The translations under genes were made by a program, and so were the position numbers. The notes beneath the pieces were generated by a model. The model had not been told where the DNA came from, made no database searches, and saw nothing but the letters and a program-made list of their open reading frames with translations. A stretch of 64,000 bases of DNA from positions 1,736,001-1,800,000 of the forward strand of contig NC_070572.1 of the NCBI RefSeq assembly GCF_026914185.1. The letters are read 5' to 3'. This document shows, piece by piece, positions 45,037 through 56,977 of the stretch (position 1 is the stretch's first letter; each line of letters starts with the position of its first letter). The DNA is from Puccinia triticina (lineage: Eukaryota > Basidiomycota > Pucciniomycetes > Pucciniales > Pucciniaceae).

Positions 45037-46035
45037 AGATTCTAAATTGATAAAAATGATTGGAAACGTGTTTGATTTATATCTCGCTTTGAACATCTCG
45101 GACTGATTCGCCCCTTCGAACGGCGGAAATCTTTTTTTTGAGAAAAAAGAAAACGTAGATACTTTACTTTCAACTTTTACTCACTTGCGAACTGGATGCA
45201 CTTTCTTGCTGTTTTGACCCAGTATTTAATCTCCCCTTTGATTTTTTCCTCATCCGATGCGCACACATGAAGGCTAGTGTAACTGAGATACCAAATTAAT
45301 ATTTTCATCTCTCCCTTCCTCTCTCCTCAAGTAGCTGTTATTGTACTTCGTTTAGAAATATTCGTTCGTTATTAAATGCTCACCCTTTTCTCTTTCCTCC
45401 TACCAGCATTTGGAATTATGAACCTTCATTATTGGTATTCTATGTATGTGGTACGTTAGGACAATGAGGAATTCAAATGCTTGAAAGAGGAAATATAGCC
45501 AAGACGATATATTTCACCATCAAGCATTTTGTTTTCATTCCATGGAAAAATAAGATTATCTTGAATGTCGAAACCATTTACAAACGTATCAGCCTGAGTG
45601 TTGAAAATTTCTACAGCCGGGTTGTAAAATCAAGTGGGAGAAATTCTATTTCAGAACTCATGGTAAGGCATGAATTCTGATTGCCCTCAAACACCCCACA
45701 GCTTGGAAAAGCTCAAACTTGACATAGTCCTTTGGATTTTTTCCCAAACTTTGGAGGCTTCTGGCACCGATATTCTCCGCTACAACATACACCTGAAATT
45801 TGACACCCTTATCTTTATGTCAGAAAATACAATGTTTCTTAACTTTTTCCTTTTTCCCAAAATCAGACACAGTGAAATCTTCACAATGCCAATGCACCTG
45901 CACAAAAAAATAAACTTCATTCTTCATTCTTTCTTCAAGGGGCTTACTAGAAAAAAGTGTTTTTATCCAAACTTCAAGCGACCATACCTCAGCCTTTTCT
46001 CAACCAAAAATCACATCAAAACTATTTGGTTTCCC
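45037..46035. other. Intergenic region after the RRM gene
   Basis: No gene supported. The first 400 bases probably hold the 3' untranslated region; the rest is AT-rich with short spurious frames. Confidence 0.35.
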
Positions 46036-46470
46036 TCATCTTCAGCGCCACCATCAGGATGCACACCCTTGTTACATGATGTTGCACGCACATGTTATGT
46101 GGTGTGGGTACATGAACCATGATGCGCACACATGTTACAGGGTGTGCACATGTTGCATGATGTTGCACACACATGTCACAATTTGGTGCCAGTAAATGAT
46201 CCATGATGTACGCACATGTTACCAATTGTGCCTACATGTTACAATATGGTGCGTGTACATGTGTGCACATGTTGTATGATGTTGCATGCACATGTTACAT
46301 GCTATGGGAACATGATAAATGATACACGCACATGTTATGTACAGGGTTTGCACACAAGTTTTGTGGTGCACTCACATGCTACATGGTGTGGGTACATGAT
46401 GCATGATGTGCGCACATGTTACAGGGTGTGTGCAAATCTCACATGGTGTGCCCAGATGTTACATGGGTCA
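46036..46470. repeat. Degenerate satellite rich in 'gcacacatgttac' and 'gcatgatg'
   Basis: Units of about 20-25 bp and multiples recur with words 'gcacatgttac', 'atgatgttgcac' and 'tggtgtgggtacatga'. Purine/pyrimidine alternation (cacacatg) is strong. Both strands are open in places, but the translations are repeat artefacts. Confidence 0.65.
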
Positions 46471-47142
46471 TGAAACTGTGCATTTTGAAAATTTTTGGAA
46501 TCACACTCCTTAATTTGATTTATGTATGATGACCTTGAGAACATCCTTATAAACTGCAGCTCAGGCCAAAATAAAGAACTGGTTGTTGAAATAAAACAAA
46601 TGATTAACATAGAATTCTAAGCCCTTTTTTTATGTAGGAAACCATCTTCAAAAGTCCCAGTAACCACTGGGAACAGGCCACAATGATTCAATATAAAAAC
46701 CAGGTGAGCTCAAAACTCAAGTTTAAATGGGAAGCTTTTATTGAAAATAGCTGTTACAAATTGAATTCTAAGCCCTTGAAAGTGTAAGAAATCAATTTAC
46801 AATTTTGAAATTGGCTTGAAAATAAGCCGGGAGAAATTATTTAAAAACCGCTTCAGCTTTGACACCTTTTGCTCAAGATACTGCGACAACAAAGTCAGGT
46901 GAAACACTCCATGGTCTTAAGAGCTGGGTAGAGCTCTTGGCCAAGGATTCGAACACAGTGTTGGGGGTTCCTCTCACTCTTTTTGTTCACTACATGAAAA
47001 ACAAATGGTAACAGATATTTTGATTACATGGGGAACTCAAGTTGGCAGTTATGAGAATTGTTATTAAACAAGACATTTCTTGATGGGTGCAATTTGTTTT
47101 GGAAGTAGTTCAAGTGTTGAAAGTAGAAGAGAAAGTAGTTAG
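46471..47142. other. Spacer between satellite and CSN5 gene
   Basis: No gene supported. A tRNA T-arm-like word 'ggattcgaac' at 46953 is not backed by a cloverleaf. Confidence 0.35.
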
Positions 47143-48722
47143 CTAAAAGACGATGAGAGAGAGGCAGGTGCACGTGGTTTTAGATAGAAAACTCAACTTG
47201 ATAATCTGACCAAACATGCCGCATAGGTTCTCGCATTCTAACTTCTCGACATCTTTCAAGACGTCATGGAACAGCTGATTGTTATTGTTATTTTGAGTCG
47301 AGTTTTCCGGATGGTTGTTACTGCCGATATGACCGTTCTCATTCTCGATCGCAGTTCGCAAGTGAGTGGGTATCAACGTTTTTAGCGTGTTTCGCTTGCT
47401 GTTTGTTAGCGAGCTACTTGATTTGGTGAGTTTGTCGGTCATTTCTTGAATTTGGCTTGTCGTGTATACTCGATTCTAATGTTTGGAGAGAGAGAAGGAG
47501 AGAAATATGAGTGTCACTGGTAACCACTAGAAATAACCTGAAATAAATAAATGCTTAACTGAAAGCCATGTGTTTTGACTCAGAGTCATGACCCAATACT
47601 TCTCCCACAAGAGGTCCAATATTTTCGAGTCTGAACTAGATTTGAAGTGTTCGATTTCCAAGGCGTAATAAGAGTTGGCATGGGCGCCGAAGTCTTCAAT
47701 CTTCGACAATGGAATCGATTGGTATTCGTCGTCCTTGCTCTTTCCCAGTGATGGAGGGGTATATCCTTCAGGGAAGGTGCGGAAGGCGCCAATGTCGACT
47801 CTCCCGGCTGAAATTGTGCGATTGGGGTCGATCTGCAGGAGGTTTGCTGATAGCTTAACTTCTCGGCGGCTCAAACTTGGGGTGAATGTGAAAGGCTTAG
47901 GAGGGCTATACTGACGACGATCGCGACAAATGGGTCTGTGTAAGTTTGGTTTGTCAGCTGAGTGCTGACATCGATTCCCGATAGCCAACAACCATAACCC
48001 GGGTGAGAGTGATACCATCCCACGACATTCTCCAGTCGGCCAACCTAATGAACCAACATGAATCAATGAAACGACGGATTAGTTTCCCTAAGGAGTTCAA
48101 TTTGGAAAATGGATTCTTTAGCCGACTGAAACAGGTCAATCAAGAATTTTACAAACAAGCGCACATTTTTTGAACTTTCGAGGAAATCGACCATGTACTC
48201 GTTGGCTTCACTAGCCGCATTGACTCGAGTCTCTGTCCCTTGAACAGGCAAAGCAAATGAGTCCATTACGACGAAAGTGTCTCCATCGATCTTGCCCTGT
48301 TAACATCAGAAATCAACATAAATTAACAGTTGCTTCAAGAAAACCCCGATTGAAAAGGATAAGTCAAAGGATCATTTACCTGCATGAGCCCCATGATTTC
48401 GTATTGCCCTCCTGATCGAGCATGCATAACCTAAATGATAAAAGAGTTGCAAATTGATGAGACTGATATTTCTATCAAGAATCCCTTCTTGTTCTTATTA
48501 TAGTTGATTTCAGCTCCTTACCATCTTGATCAAAGCGACACCAGAGACTTTCACTTTCTTAAAGTAGTGAGGATCTTTCCTCCATTTCGCTTCTTTCTGG
48601 ATCGTCTTTTGTTCCTCCGCGTTGTATTTGAATATCTTATCCTGTTCCAAAGGCTGGGTTCCCAAAAATGGACGCGTGACCCACGAATCAATCAGTTTGT
48701 TTCGTTGTTTGAGGTTACTCAT
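47143..48722 (-). CDS. CSN5: COP9 signalosome subunit 5 (deneddylase), 372 aa
   Basis: The catalytic subunit that removes NEDD8/Rub1 from cullins. Exons: 48722-48522, 48430-48380, 48296-48165, 48044-47916, 47832-47560 and 47475-47143, all joining in phase 0. Signatures: [35 protein letters not shown] (JAMM Glu in EIMGLM), [19 protein letters not shown], then the zinc site [14 protein letters not shown] with both His and the Asp, [40 protein letters not shown] and [13 protein letters not shown]. The C-terminus has an Asn-rich run ([11 protein letters not shown]). Length is near the usual 330-370. The ATG at 48722 gives an N-terminus of expected size ([14 protein letters not shown]). Confidence 0.93.
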
Positions 48723-49020
48723 ACTGGACTGGGTGCATGTTCATCGCTTTGTTCTAGACACGTCGTATGTACCTGAATATGGTTTTCAAGCTCGAAAGTT
48801 TTTTGCGCGATTTTTGAAGAATCCATCGAACCTGATCGTCGATGGTGGAAGTTCCACTCTTGAAGTCTTCCAGCGTCCTTTTCGATTTTCGGTGTACTGG
48901 TTCAAGGCTGCGAAACGATGAGTTGGTTCAAGTCAATGGGGAGCGGGGAACCCGACGTGCACTACGGGTGGGTCGTCGGGTGCCTCGGACTCGAAGGGGG
49001 CTCAAGTACGGCCCTTTGGC
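48723..49020. other. Region upstream of CSN5
   Basis: Probable promoter; no gene supported. Left end of the adjoining hAT-like MITE begins about 49021. Confidence 0.35.
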
Positions 49021-49756
49021 TAACTTGACACAAGTCCCCCCTGGTGGGAGGCTCGCTGTGGCTGGCCGCGAAGCGGCCCCTCCCGCAGGGAGGGACTTGC
49101 GCGTAATGTCAAAATTTTGGCTGGGAAAGAAATCACAAATGGCTGGAGGGAAAATATTAAGCCTCAGCCAGCCTCCCCCTCAGGTCCTGTGGACCTGCCC
49201 CAGAGCCAAAAGATACTTCTGGACCTCAGCTTTCATTTGGCACAGGTCTCATCTCCTCAATCCAAACCACTTGCACTGTACTAATGGTTTAAAAATAAAA
49301 AAACATGAAGAAATGTAAACTAAGGATGCGCAACCATCATGCCTGGTGGATCCTGGATCCGCAAACCCGCAGATCCTACACATGTAGTGTTGCATTTTGT
49401 TGCATATAGGAAACTCAATTGTGCATATTATCAGAAAATCCAAAAATGGATCTTCAGAGCAATGTAATATCCTTCAGGGTTCCTTTGACCTTCAAAACAA
49501 ATTCCTTCAATCAGTTTTGGAGCTTTTTGCTCAAAATTTTGGGTGAGGGTGCGCATCAGCACTGCCAATGAAACTGTCTATTCAGTTTTTTAGTACATAT
49601 TTTGCTGATTTTTAAATAAATATTTAGTGGTCTTGGGGTTGAATATCCTTCCTTTCCCTGCCAGACTTCAGACATTAGGCGTAAGCCTCTCCTGCGGAGA
49701 GCCCTCCGGGCGGGGTCCCCCGGACCCTCCGTTTGAGAGGCTTAGTTAAGCTAGGC
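49021..49756. mobile_element. hAT-like MITE related to the outer element at 7948-37699
   Basis: Left end CTAACTTGACACAAGTCCC (49021) and right end, reversed, CTAGCTTAACTAAGCCTC (49756) are related to each other and to the outer element. Both sides carry the 10-bp word GGCCCTTTGG, which contains a perfect 8-bp duplication. The left arm contains a GC-rich hairpin ('cctcccgcagggaggg'). Interior is AT-rich and non-coding. Confidence 0.55.
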
Positions 49757-50060
49757 CCTTTGGGGCGCCGCGGTGGGCCAAGCTGGGCCTGCGCGTCTGG
49801 GGGCGCCTGAGGGCGCCTGCCGAGTAGCCAAAGCAAGGTGCCTTTGGCTGGCGGCGCCCCGGCGAGCTTGGCGCCGCCTGTTTTTATGTTTTTTCAGTGT
49901 CACAGCTGACTTGCAAGTTGAACTTAAGCTAACTTCACAGGGGTGGGGGGCTTGCTGGCATCAAAGCCTTCCCTCCCACAGCAGAGAGCGCTGCACGCAG
50001 GCCTTTCCTCGGACCCTCCTGGCTTAGCTTTGAGCGGCTTTGATAAGCTAAGTCTCACAG
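49757..50060. repeat. GC-rich patch with further CTAAC/CTAAG ends
   Basis: Contains 'gcgccgc', 'gggcgcctg' repeats and, at 49930-50060, 'aagctaacttcacagggg' with inverse 'gctttgataagctaagtctc', probably another decayed copy of the same MITE family. Confidence 0.4.
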
Positions 50061-51150
50061 TATGTATATAATTGTCATTCACGTCAGAGTTCACTATGTT
50101 ACGCGGACAAAAATTGATTAAAATCAAGAAAAAATAAGGGGAATAGATTGAGGTCCAACTCAAATATCTATTGGGTCCCACTGGGAACCAGCATGTTTTT
50201 CTTGGATGCAAGGTTGATAAATTCATCAGATGGTTGCAGTGGATCTTCTGTTTTATTAAAATCAATAACAGTACCCGCAAAAGTTTTCTTCCTTTCAGCA
50301 AATTTCCAATTTTGTTGGAGTGAGAAATGCATGGTGACCTTCAGTTTTTCAGATACAAAATCTAGTGTAGACTTGGGGGTTCTTTTATTTTCTTTTTTTC
50401 AGGATGCTAGTAAATGATCACCATCAGGGAGTTGAACTTAAGCTTAGGTTGAGTCATCATCCTTCAATTTTGAGATTTGATTTTCTCTCAAAAAATAGGG
50501 TAGCATCTCCAATGGTCCAGGGATGGATTGACTTGCCTTGAGTAGTCTGAAAGCGGATATCTCAAGCTGTCAATGATGTGTCACAGTAGTTGATATTACA
50601 GACAGTTGATGAGGGTGGGGGTGGATTTCAAGCTGCCAAAGGGAGCAGCCAAGGGCGGCTTTGATCCACCAGCCCTTTTGGAGGCTCCACTGGAGACCAG
50701 AAATTCCGTCCGGGCTACCAAAGTTGGAATCAGGTTGTGTAATAGCGGCACTGCTGGAGATTCTTGGTCAGGTGCGCGCCGACCCCCATTTTCAAGATTT
50801 GGGGTTCCTGGGTGTGCGCAACGGGGAGGGGCGGAGCGCACACTTTGGCGCGCCTCGCCCCATGGCGCCGACAACCCCGAGGAGGCGCGCAGCCGGCAGG
50901 GTGCTTACACCCCAGCTCTACAGACAAAGGCATCCAGAAAAAAACACAAAAGTTTGGACCATTACTGTGTATTTTTCCCCTTTCAACTAAAACTGGGTAA
51001 TTATTAGATTGCCCTGCATTATGAATTGCAGCTTATCTCAGTAATTTAACAGTGTCAGTTGCTACCTGGCCATGTGATCACTACCAGTAATGGTCAACTA
51101 TTTCCTGCCCCTGTAATGTAATTCAAGGCTGTTTTCCTTTGACCCAAAAT
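50061..51150. other. Stretch without recognised gene
   Basis: Open frames between 50596 and 51007 run on both strands through a GC-rich segment and show no known motif. A GC-rich block (50760-50920) contrasts with AT-rich surroundings. Confidence 0.35.
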
Positions 51151-51154
51151 ATGG

Positions 51155-51695
51155 ATTGTAATGGGGGGGTTCACAATTGAATTTTACTAAACTTTTGAGC
51201 TAAATTTAAGGCCTTTACAAACACAATTTTGAAATTTTGGTAAAATGTACAGCAGCAGGCCATACCAATCACTTTGTCCAATAGGGGGGTTCAAAATTGA
51301 AATTTGTACAACTTTAGGACCCATTTTAACCTGTTTATGAACATATTTTCAAAAAGTTGATAAATTGCACTGATTGATCAGTCACACTTTTTTCTGGACA
51401 TCTTGCCAAAAATTTTGAAATTATGTTCATAAAGGCCTTAAATTGGCCTCCAAAGTTTTACAAAATTCAATTGGGAATCCCCCTAATAGGGGGGTTCACA
51501 ATAGGATAAAAAAAAACTTTAGAGTCAATTTCAAGGCCTTTATCAACAAATTTTTGAAAATCTGGCAAGATGTACAGGACTGGGTGTCCCCAAGAATGAG
51601 AGCAAGTTCTTCATTTTTTGAAAAAATTGTTTATAAAGGCCTTGAAATTAGCTCTAAAGTTTTATTTTTATCATATTGTGAACCCCCCTAATGTA
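51155..51695. mobile_element. Array of three inverted-repeat MITEs, 'ggggggttcacaat' family
   Basis: Starts of 'ggggggttcacaatt' type at 51164, 51284 and 51488 and inverted ends at 51484 and 51685 outline three head-to-tail or nested copies. The last (51488-51691) has arms of about 75 bp pairing 'ggggggttcacaata..actttagag..aaggccttta' with their inverse. A further copy lies at 52275-52515. No coding sequence and no clear target duplication. Confidence 0.7.
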
Positions 51696-51750
51696 TCAAA
51701 TTTTAAACAGGATAGCTCCCAAGAGGCAAGTTCACAGATTTGATATGTGT

Positions 51751-51853
51751 TTGGCACCCGCAGTGGCGTTGCTAAAGCGTGTTTGGGGTGCTATATCTGG
51801 TTTAGCAACCTGGTTTAGCAACCCGGTTTAGCACCCGCGGTGGAGATGCTCTT
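51751..51853. repeat. Harbinger-like terminus fragment
   Basis: 'acccgcggtggagatgctc' (51833-51850) is a close relative of the Harbinger end at 7922-7936, preceded by tandem 'ggtttagcaacc' units and a second, similar end-like word at 51754-51775. It is an orphan end, not a full element. Confidence 0.5.
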
Positions 51854-51859
51854 CACAGT

Positions 51860-52262
51860 ATCTTACTACACACAAGCAGAACCTTCAATCCTTCAATGGC
51901 TCTGTCCCTGAGTCCTTTTGAGCAGACTCAACAGATTCATTATTTCACACCCCCTGAAACCCCAAATTTTAGGGCTATTGACTTGGATTGTGACACTCAG
52001 CAATGTGTAAACTTAAAAAAAAGCTAATCTTTTGTAAGGGCCTGTATCATAGGGCATGAAAAATCAATTTTTCCAAATTTATATCTCTCAGTATTTCTTA
52101 AAACAAAAAATTTAACATCACCAAAAGGCAGCCTTGAGCCCAAAAGTGAAGAATTTCAACAGTTGAACCTCTTGTAGAAAAGTAGCAATTTTGCAAAATT
52201 GAAACCCATGGTACAAATTCCAGGCCTAGTAAGCTGTCAAGTAAAAGTTTTTGCCTAAAAAA
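51860..52262. other. Stretch without recognised gene
   Basis: AT-rich, short open frames only. Confidence 0.35.
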
Positions 52263-52264
52263 GA

Positions 52265-52515
52265 TGTTTCACAATAGGGGATTGCACAATAGGGGATTTC
52301 ACAATAGGGGATTTCACAATGGAATTTTAAAAAAACTTCAGGGCCCGTTTAAAGGCCTTTGAAAAGCTTTGTACAGAATTTAGAAATTTTTCTGATTTCC
52401 AAGGAACACCCAAATGGGGAAGGCTTAAAAATTTTCTAAAGTTGTTCATGAAGGCCTTAAAATTGGCTCAAAAGTTGTTTTAAAATTCTATTGTGAACCC
52501 CCCCCCCCCCCAATA
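52265..52515. mobile_element. MITE of the 'ttcacaat' family with stuttered left end
   Basis: The left end repeats 'cacaatagggga' three to four times (52270-52318). The right end 'attctattgtgaac' is followed by a run of about 14 C (52498-52512). Inner arms 'aaggcctttg' and 'aaggccttaaaa' match the array at 51155-51695. Confidence 0.65.
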
Positions 52516-52589
52516 TGTATAACTTGCTGTGTTTTTGATATTGCACTATATGTATCACACTAACAAACAGGACCTAGATCAACAAGCAT

Positions 52590-52895
52590 AGGAGGACTTC
52601 CCGTGACTTCCCGTGCATTCTGGGACCCCCACAGATGTTGGATTAGACCCAAAAAGTTTAGATTTTTGCAGGGAAATCTAGCTTTTTGGGCTCTAGATCA
52701 CTCCTGGGAGGCCCGCAGATGTCAACAGTAAGTCATCCACTGGATAACTCAGTGGATGACTTCCCATGCAATCTGGGACCCGCAGATGTTGGTTTAGACC
52801 CAAAAAAATCTAGATCTTCACGGGGAAATCTAGCATTTTGAGAGCTAGATCACTTCTGGGAGGCCCGCAGATCTCGACGGGAATTCATCCACTCC
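52590..52895. repeat. Tandem duplication of a unit of about 155 bp
   Basis: 52600-52735 and 52757-52890 align from 'gacttcccgtgcattctgggaccc' to 'gggaggcccgcagat', with about 85-90% identity by eye. The core 'gcagggaaatctag' links it to 1512-1690. Confidence 0.7.
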
Positions 52896-52899
52896 TTGG

Positions 52900-53760
52900 G
52901 GTCATTACGGATGTCAACTTGACAGATTGGGAGAAATGATGTTCAGAGCTTCATTCTTGTAAATTTGTTATATCAGGTCAGAGATTCATTCTTGTAGATT
53001 TGATTGATGGCACTGAGCGTTTCGCGCTGGTAATCATGAATTCACAGAGGGGCCCAAAGGCTAACTTGACTAATCCCCTCATCAGAGGGGGGACTTAGTT
53101 AAGTTAGGCCCAAAGGGGTCCAGGAAATATTATACATGTCAGCATCGCCAGAGGTAATCAAAGTGTTATCCCAAGTCCTCCTGTGATCCAGCTGGTCAGC
53201 TATTGACCGTGGAGGTTCCCAGGGCTAAAACTCTGATATGGTGAGGGACTTTGAACAACCGATTCTAAGCTTCTTTAGATATACAATTCACAGAAGTTCT
53301 TTGCCCAATTGGTCAACCTAGTATTGCTAAATTACCTAGCCTGTTCCACCTCTTTATTTGATGGCCAGATTGCCTTTAGCGGTCATTCGCATAGACCTTG
53401 AGGCAAGGAAAATTATAGTCCTTGGAAGACCTCACGTCCTGGTTACAAAATCCAAAGTTTTGGTTTGGCCCACTCCATACCATGCTATGGAGTTCAACTT
53501 GGTTAAGCCCAGTTTGACCCCATAACCAATCCACAATTCTAGGCCGGGGGGAGGCCTCTAGCCTAGCTCACATGTGCGCAGGGGCTAGGCTACAAGACCC
53601 ACTTTACAATGTCCTCATGTGCACAGACCTACACTTCCGGTAACAGAGCATGACTGTGACCCCCGAGCCCCGTAGGAGATTGGGATTTGTTTTCCCCCCT
53701 TGAGCCCGACTTCATCAACAAAAGTCTTCACGCTACCCATTTCAATATTTTCTTCCTTCA
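52900..53760. other. No gene; small palindromic element at 53051-53110
   Basis: At 53059 'ctaacttgactaatcccctc' and its inverse 'gagggg..gacttagttaagttag' form a 50-bp hairpin flanked by GGCCCAAAGG on both sides, a minimal member of the CTAACTTGACTAA family. The rest has no recognised content. Confidence 0.45.
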
Positions 53761-53852
53761 CTAATCACAAAGACGACCTCCTTGGGACTCAAGCAATAAG
53801 GCTTTTCCCCAAAAGCAGGGTTTGGCTCATGCCCCAGGGTCCGGGGCATTGG

Positions 53853-56800
53853 TAGGGATGATAATCGGGCGGGCGGCCCGAACCCGCCCCGGGTTCGGGT
53901 CGGGTTCGGGCGATGCCTTGCGAGAAAAAATCAATGTCGGCCCGACCCGGCAGACCCGCCACTGTATCCGGGCCGGGGCGGGCGGCCCGTCGGGTCCCGC
54001 CGGGCCACCCCCAAATAGGCCGGGGGCGGGGACCCAAGCGGATATTGTGTGCACTGTGAGTCTCACATGATACAGCTAGCGCCACCGATCCCCTGCCACC
54101 CACTACCATCCAGCCACCACCGCCGTCGAATCCACCACCGTCGAATCCCCCCCACCGCCATCCTCCTCAGCCCCACACCCCTCCCCACCGCCCCCCATAG
54201 CCAAAGAGCAGTGCACGACTGCAACAGTGCACGACTGAACCAAAAAAATACACACCCCACCACTCCCCCCACCGCCGTCGCATCCACCACCGCCGTCGAA
54301 TCCACCCGTTCAACCACCACCCCCAAATCTATCAGATATCCGCTTGCCAACTACAAACCGGAACACCTATTGACTCTCGGCTATCAACTTTTGGCGTCAA
54401 CCCTTGACTACATGGCTGAATCGACTGGCGAGGAAAGCAACATTCCAGTCTCTTCCACTGGACCAAATATGCAACCAAATCGATCTGGTGATGACCCGCC
54501 TCCGACTCCACTGCCAGCAGATACCCAGAGAGAATCACAAGAAGAGATCAGCGGCAGCCAATCGAAGAGGCGAAAACTCACGAGTGGTGTGTGGGAGCAC
54601 TTCTCCAAGTTCATAGGTGAGTTATTATCTTTCTGCTTTCCTGAATCTTCCCATATTTCCTGCTCTAGCCATTCCAATATTATACTAACATTCTTAATTT
54701 CTTTGGTATGGGCATCATTTTCTAGACACAGATGGCAAGGAGAAGGCCAAGTGCAATTACTGCGAAGTGAAGCTTGTAGGCGCCTCGTCCGCTGGAACCA
54801 ACCATCTCCATCGACACTCAAAGAAATGTCTCGTTGAGAAAGGCGGTGTCATGGTGAAACAAGGTCTTTTGAACTTTAGCTCGTCGATCAAATCTGCCGG
54901 CCACACCGTCTGGATATACAATCAAGATCGATCTCGCAAACGAATGGCAGAAATGGTAATTCAACATGAATACCCCTTTGCAATGGCTGAGCACGAAGGC
55001 TTTGTCAATTTCATGAAAGAAACTCAGCCTCAATTCAAGATGCCCGGACGCCAGACTCTGCGAAACGATTGCATCAAATTGTTCAACGAACAAAAAGCGA
55101 CCTTTATCGCTCTCATCGCAAAGGACGCCGACCATGTTGCACTCACAACCGATCTATGGACGGCCTCCGATCTCACTGGATATATGGTGATCACGGCCCA
55201 CTATATCAGCGCACAATGGAGCCTTGAGAAGTTAATCATCAGTTTCCGACCACTTCCGCCTCCGCACTCCGGCCCTGCTATTTCCGACCGACTCAGTCAA
55301 GTACTACGTGATTGGAAGCTTATCAACAAGCTAGCTTTTGTCACAGTTGACAACGCAGCCTCAAACACAGCAGCCCTCGTTAGACTTCAACGATATGTGG
55401 ATGATCGCTCTGCTACTCCGGGCGGTGCAACCTTGTGTTATTTCCATGTGCGCTGCTTAGCCCACATCATCAACCTCATCGTCAAGGATGGGCTCAAATT
55501 CTCCGGTTCAGCTGTTGATCAACTACGCAACAGTGTTCATTACATCCACGGATCACCAAGCCGCATGGATTCCTTTGAAAAGGCGCTCACTGCAGTTGAC
55601 ATCAAACTCGACAAGAAACGACCTTGTAAGGACGTTCCGACGCGGTGGAACTCCACTTACCTAATGATTGAGTCTTCCTTACCCTACAAGCTAGCCTTTG
55701 AGGAACTAGCGATCCAAGACGATAAGTATGACTACTGCCCGACCGAGGCTCAATGGGAGGAACTGGCTTCAATGGAAAACTTCCTTGAGCCATTTTATCA
55801 AGGTTGGTGTTTATTTTTCTTCTCAATTTTGTTTATTGGACCATTTTGGACCGAGTCACTTATATCGGTCTTGTTTTAGCAACGGTTTTGTTGAGTGGCA
55901 CCCAATATCCAACCATCAATTATGGATATCGAGCGATGTCGGCCGTTGAACATCAACTAAACCATTATGCGGCCCATCCAAGCGATCTCGTGAACCTCAA
56001 AGACATGATCAAGCCGATGAAGGCCAAATTTGAAAAGTATTGGGAACCATCAAAGGAACTCCTGGCCGTTGGTCTTATTCTTGACCCCCGTTTTAAGATG
56101 CAATACCTCCGCTTTCATCTCGAGCAGCACACCGCGCCCAACCAGGACATCAATGAATTTGTCGGAAATGTGCGATCGACCGTCTTTCAACTATGGAACC
56201 TGTATGCTCCAGCTTCATCATCTGCCGCTGAGCCAACCGCCAATCAAAATCAAACGAGGCCAACGAAGGCAATCAACAAGGACTTGACTGCCTTCCATCA
56301 GTACATGGCTGGAACCGTTGAAGCTTCGCCGAATGCACCTGCGGCTGAGTTGGATCTTTACCTCGAAGAACGAAATGTGATCCTCTCCGACGATTCTGAT
56401 TCCGAGTTCGACCTGCTTGGCTGGTGGAAAATGAATTCACCTTGATTCCCATCACTATCGAAGATTGCCAGGACAGTGCTCATGGTCCCAACAACATCAG
56501 TAGCCTCTGAGTCGGCTTTCTCTACAGGCGGGCGAGTTCTTGATGATGATCGAATGCGCCTGAATGAAGATTCTGTCGAGGCATTGATCTGCTCTCAAGA
56601 CTGGATCAAGGCTGCCAAGCGGGCAGCCTTGCAGTGATTTTTCATGTTATTTCCCTCGTCATTACTAAATTTATACACGCAAATTATTTTTTCACCAATG
56701 TTTTTTCACTGCTCCTCCCTGGGAATCAAGTAGAAACAATTTTGAAGGCTATTTATCCTAAATTCTTATTTTTATTTTTATTTTTCTGGCTCCTTATGGT

Positions 56801-56977
56801 TTTTGGGCGGGGCCCGCCGGCGGCCCGCGGGCTGTCCATGGGCAGCCCGAGTCATAAACGGGTTCGGGTTTGGACATCATTTGAATGAGGCTGGCCCGGC
56901 CCGGCCCGTCCATCAAGTTCCCGGGCTGCGTCGGGCCAGCCCGCGGGCGGCCCGAGCCCGCCCGATTACCATCCCTA
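53853..56977 (+). mobile_element. hAT transposon, 3.1 kb, nearly intact
   Basis: Inverted ends TAGGGATG(A/G)TAATCGGGC and subterminal 'gggcgggcggcccg' repeats border the element. The flanks GGCATTGG (53845-53852) and GGCATCGG (56978-56985) are an 8-bp target duplication with one C/T difference at a CpG. It encodes a BED-finger hAT transposase and sits inside an older hAT family B relic (53.79-57.65 kb). Confidence 0.87.
54412..56637 (+). pseudogene. hAT transposase, 679 codons, one premature TGA
   Basis: Exons 54412-54616, 54726-55802 and 55880-56637 join in frame. A BED-type zinc finger (WEHFSKF, KAKCNYCEVKLVG, NHLHRHSKKC) is at residues 60-115. The RNase H-like core follows: LTTDLWTASDLTGYMVITAH, FVTVDNAASNTAALVRLQRY, CYFHVRCLAHIINLIVKDGL, VPTRWNSTYLM. 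The C-terminal dimerisation region is VLMVPTTSVASESAFSTGGR, VLDDDRMRLNEDSVEALICS, QDWIKAAKR. The only defect seen is TGA 56443-56445 in 'NSP*FPSLSK', where Arg fits; a downstream start could not rescue it. The start at 54412 is the first ATG of a non-repetitive N-terminus; an upstream Pro/His-rich extension is also open. Confidence 0.85.

Noticed and set aside
46022..46473. Cys/His-rich frames on both strands
   Set aside because: They come from the 'cacatgttac' satellite.
46940..46980. tRNA T-arm-like word 'ggattcgaac'
   Set aside because: No acceptor, D or anticodon arm can be paired around it.
50596..51007. Overlapping frames of 92-133 codons in a GC-rich block
   Set aside because: GC-rich sequence lacks stops by chance; there is no motif, start context or intron.
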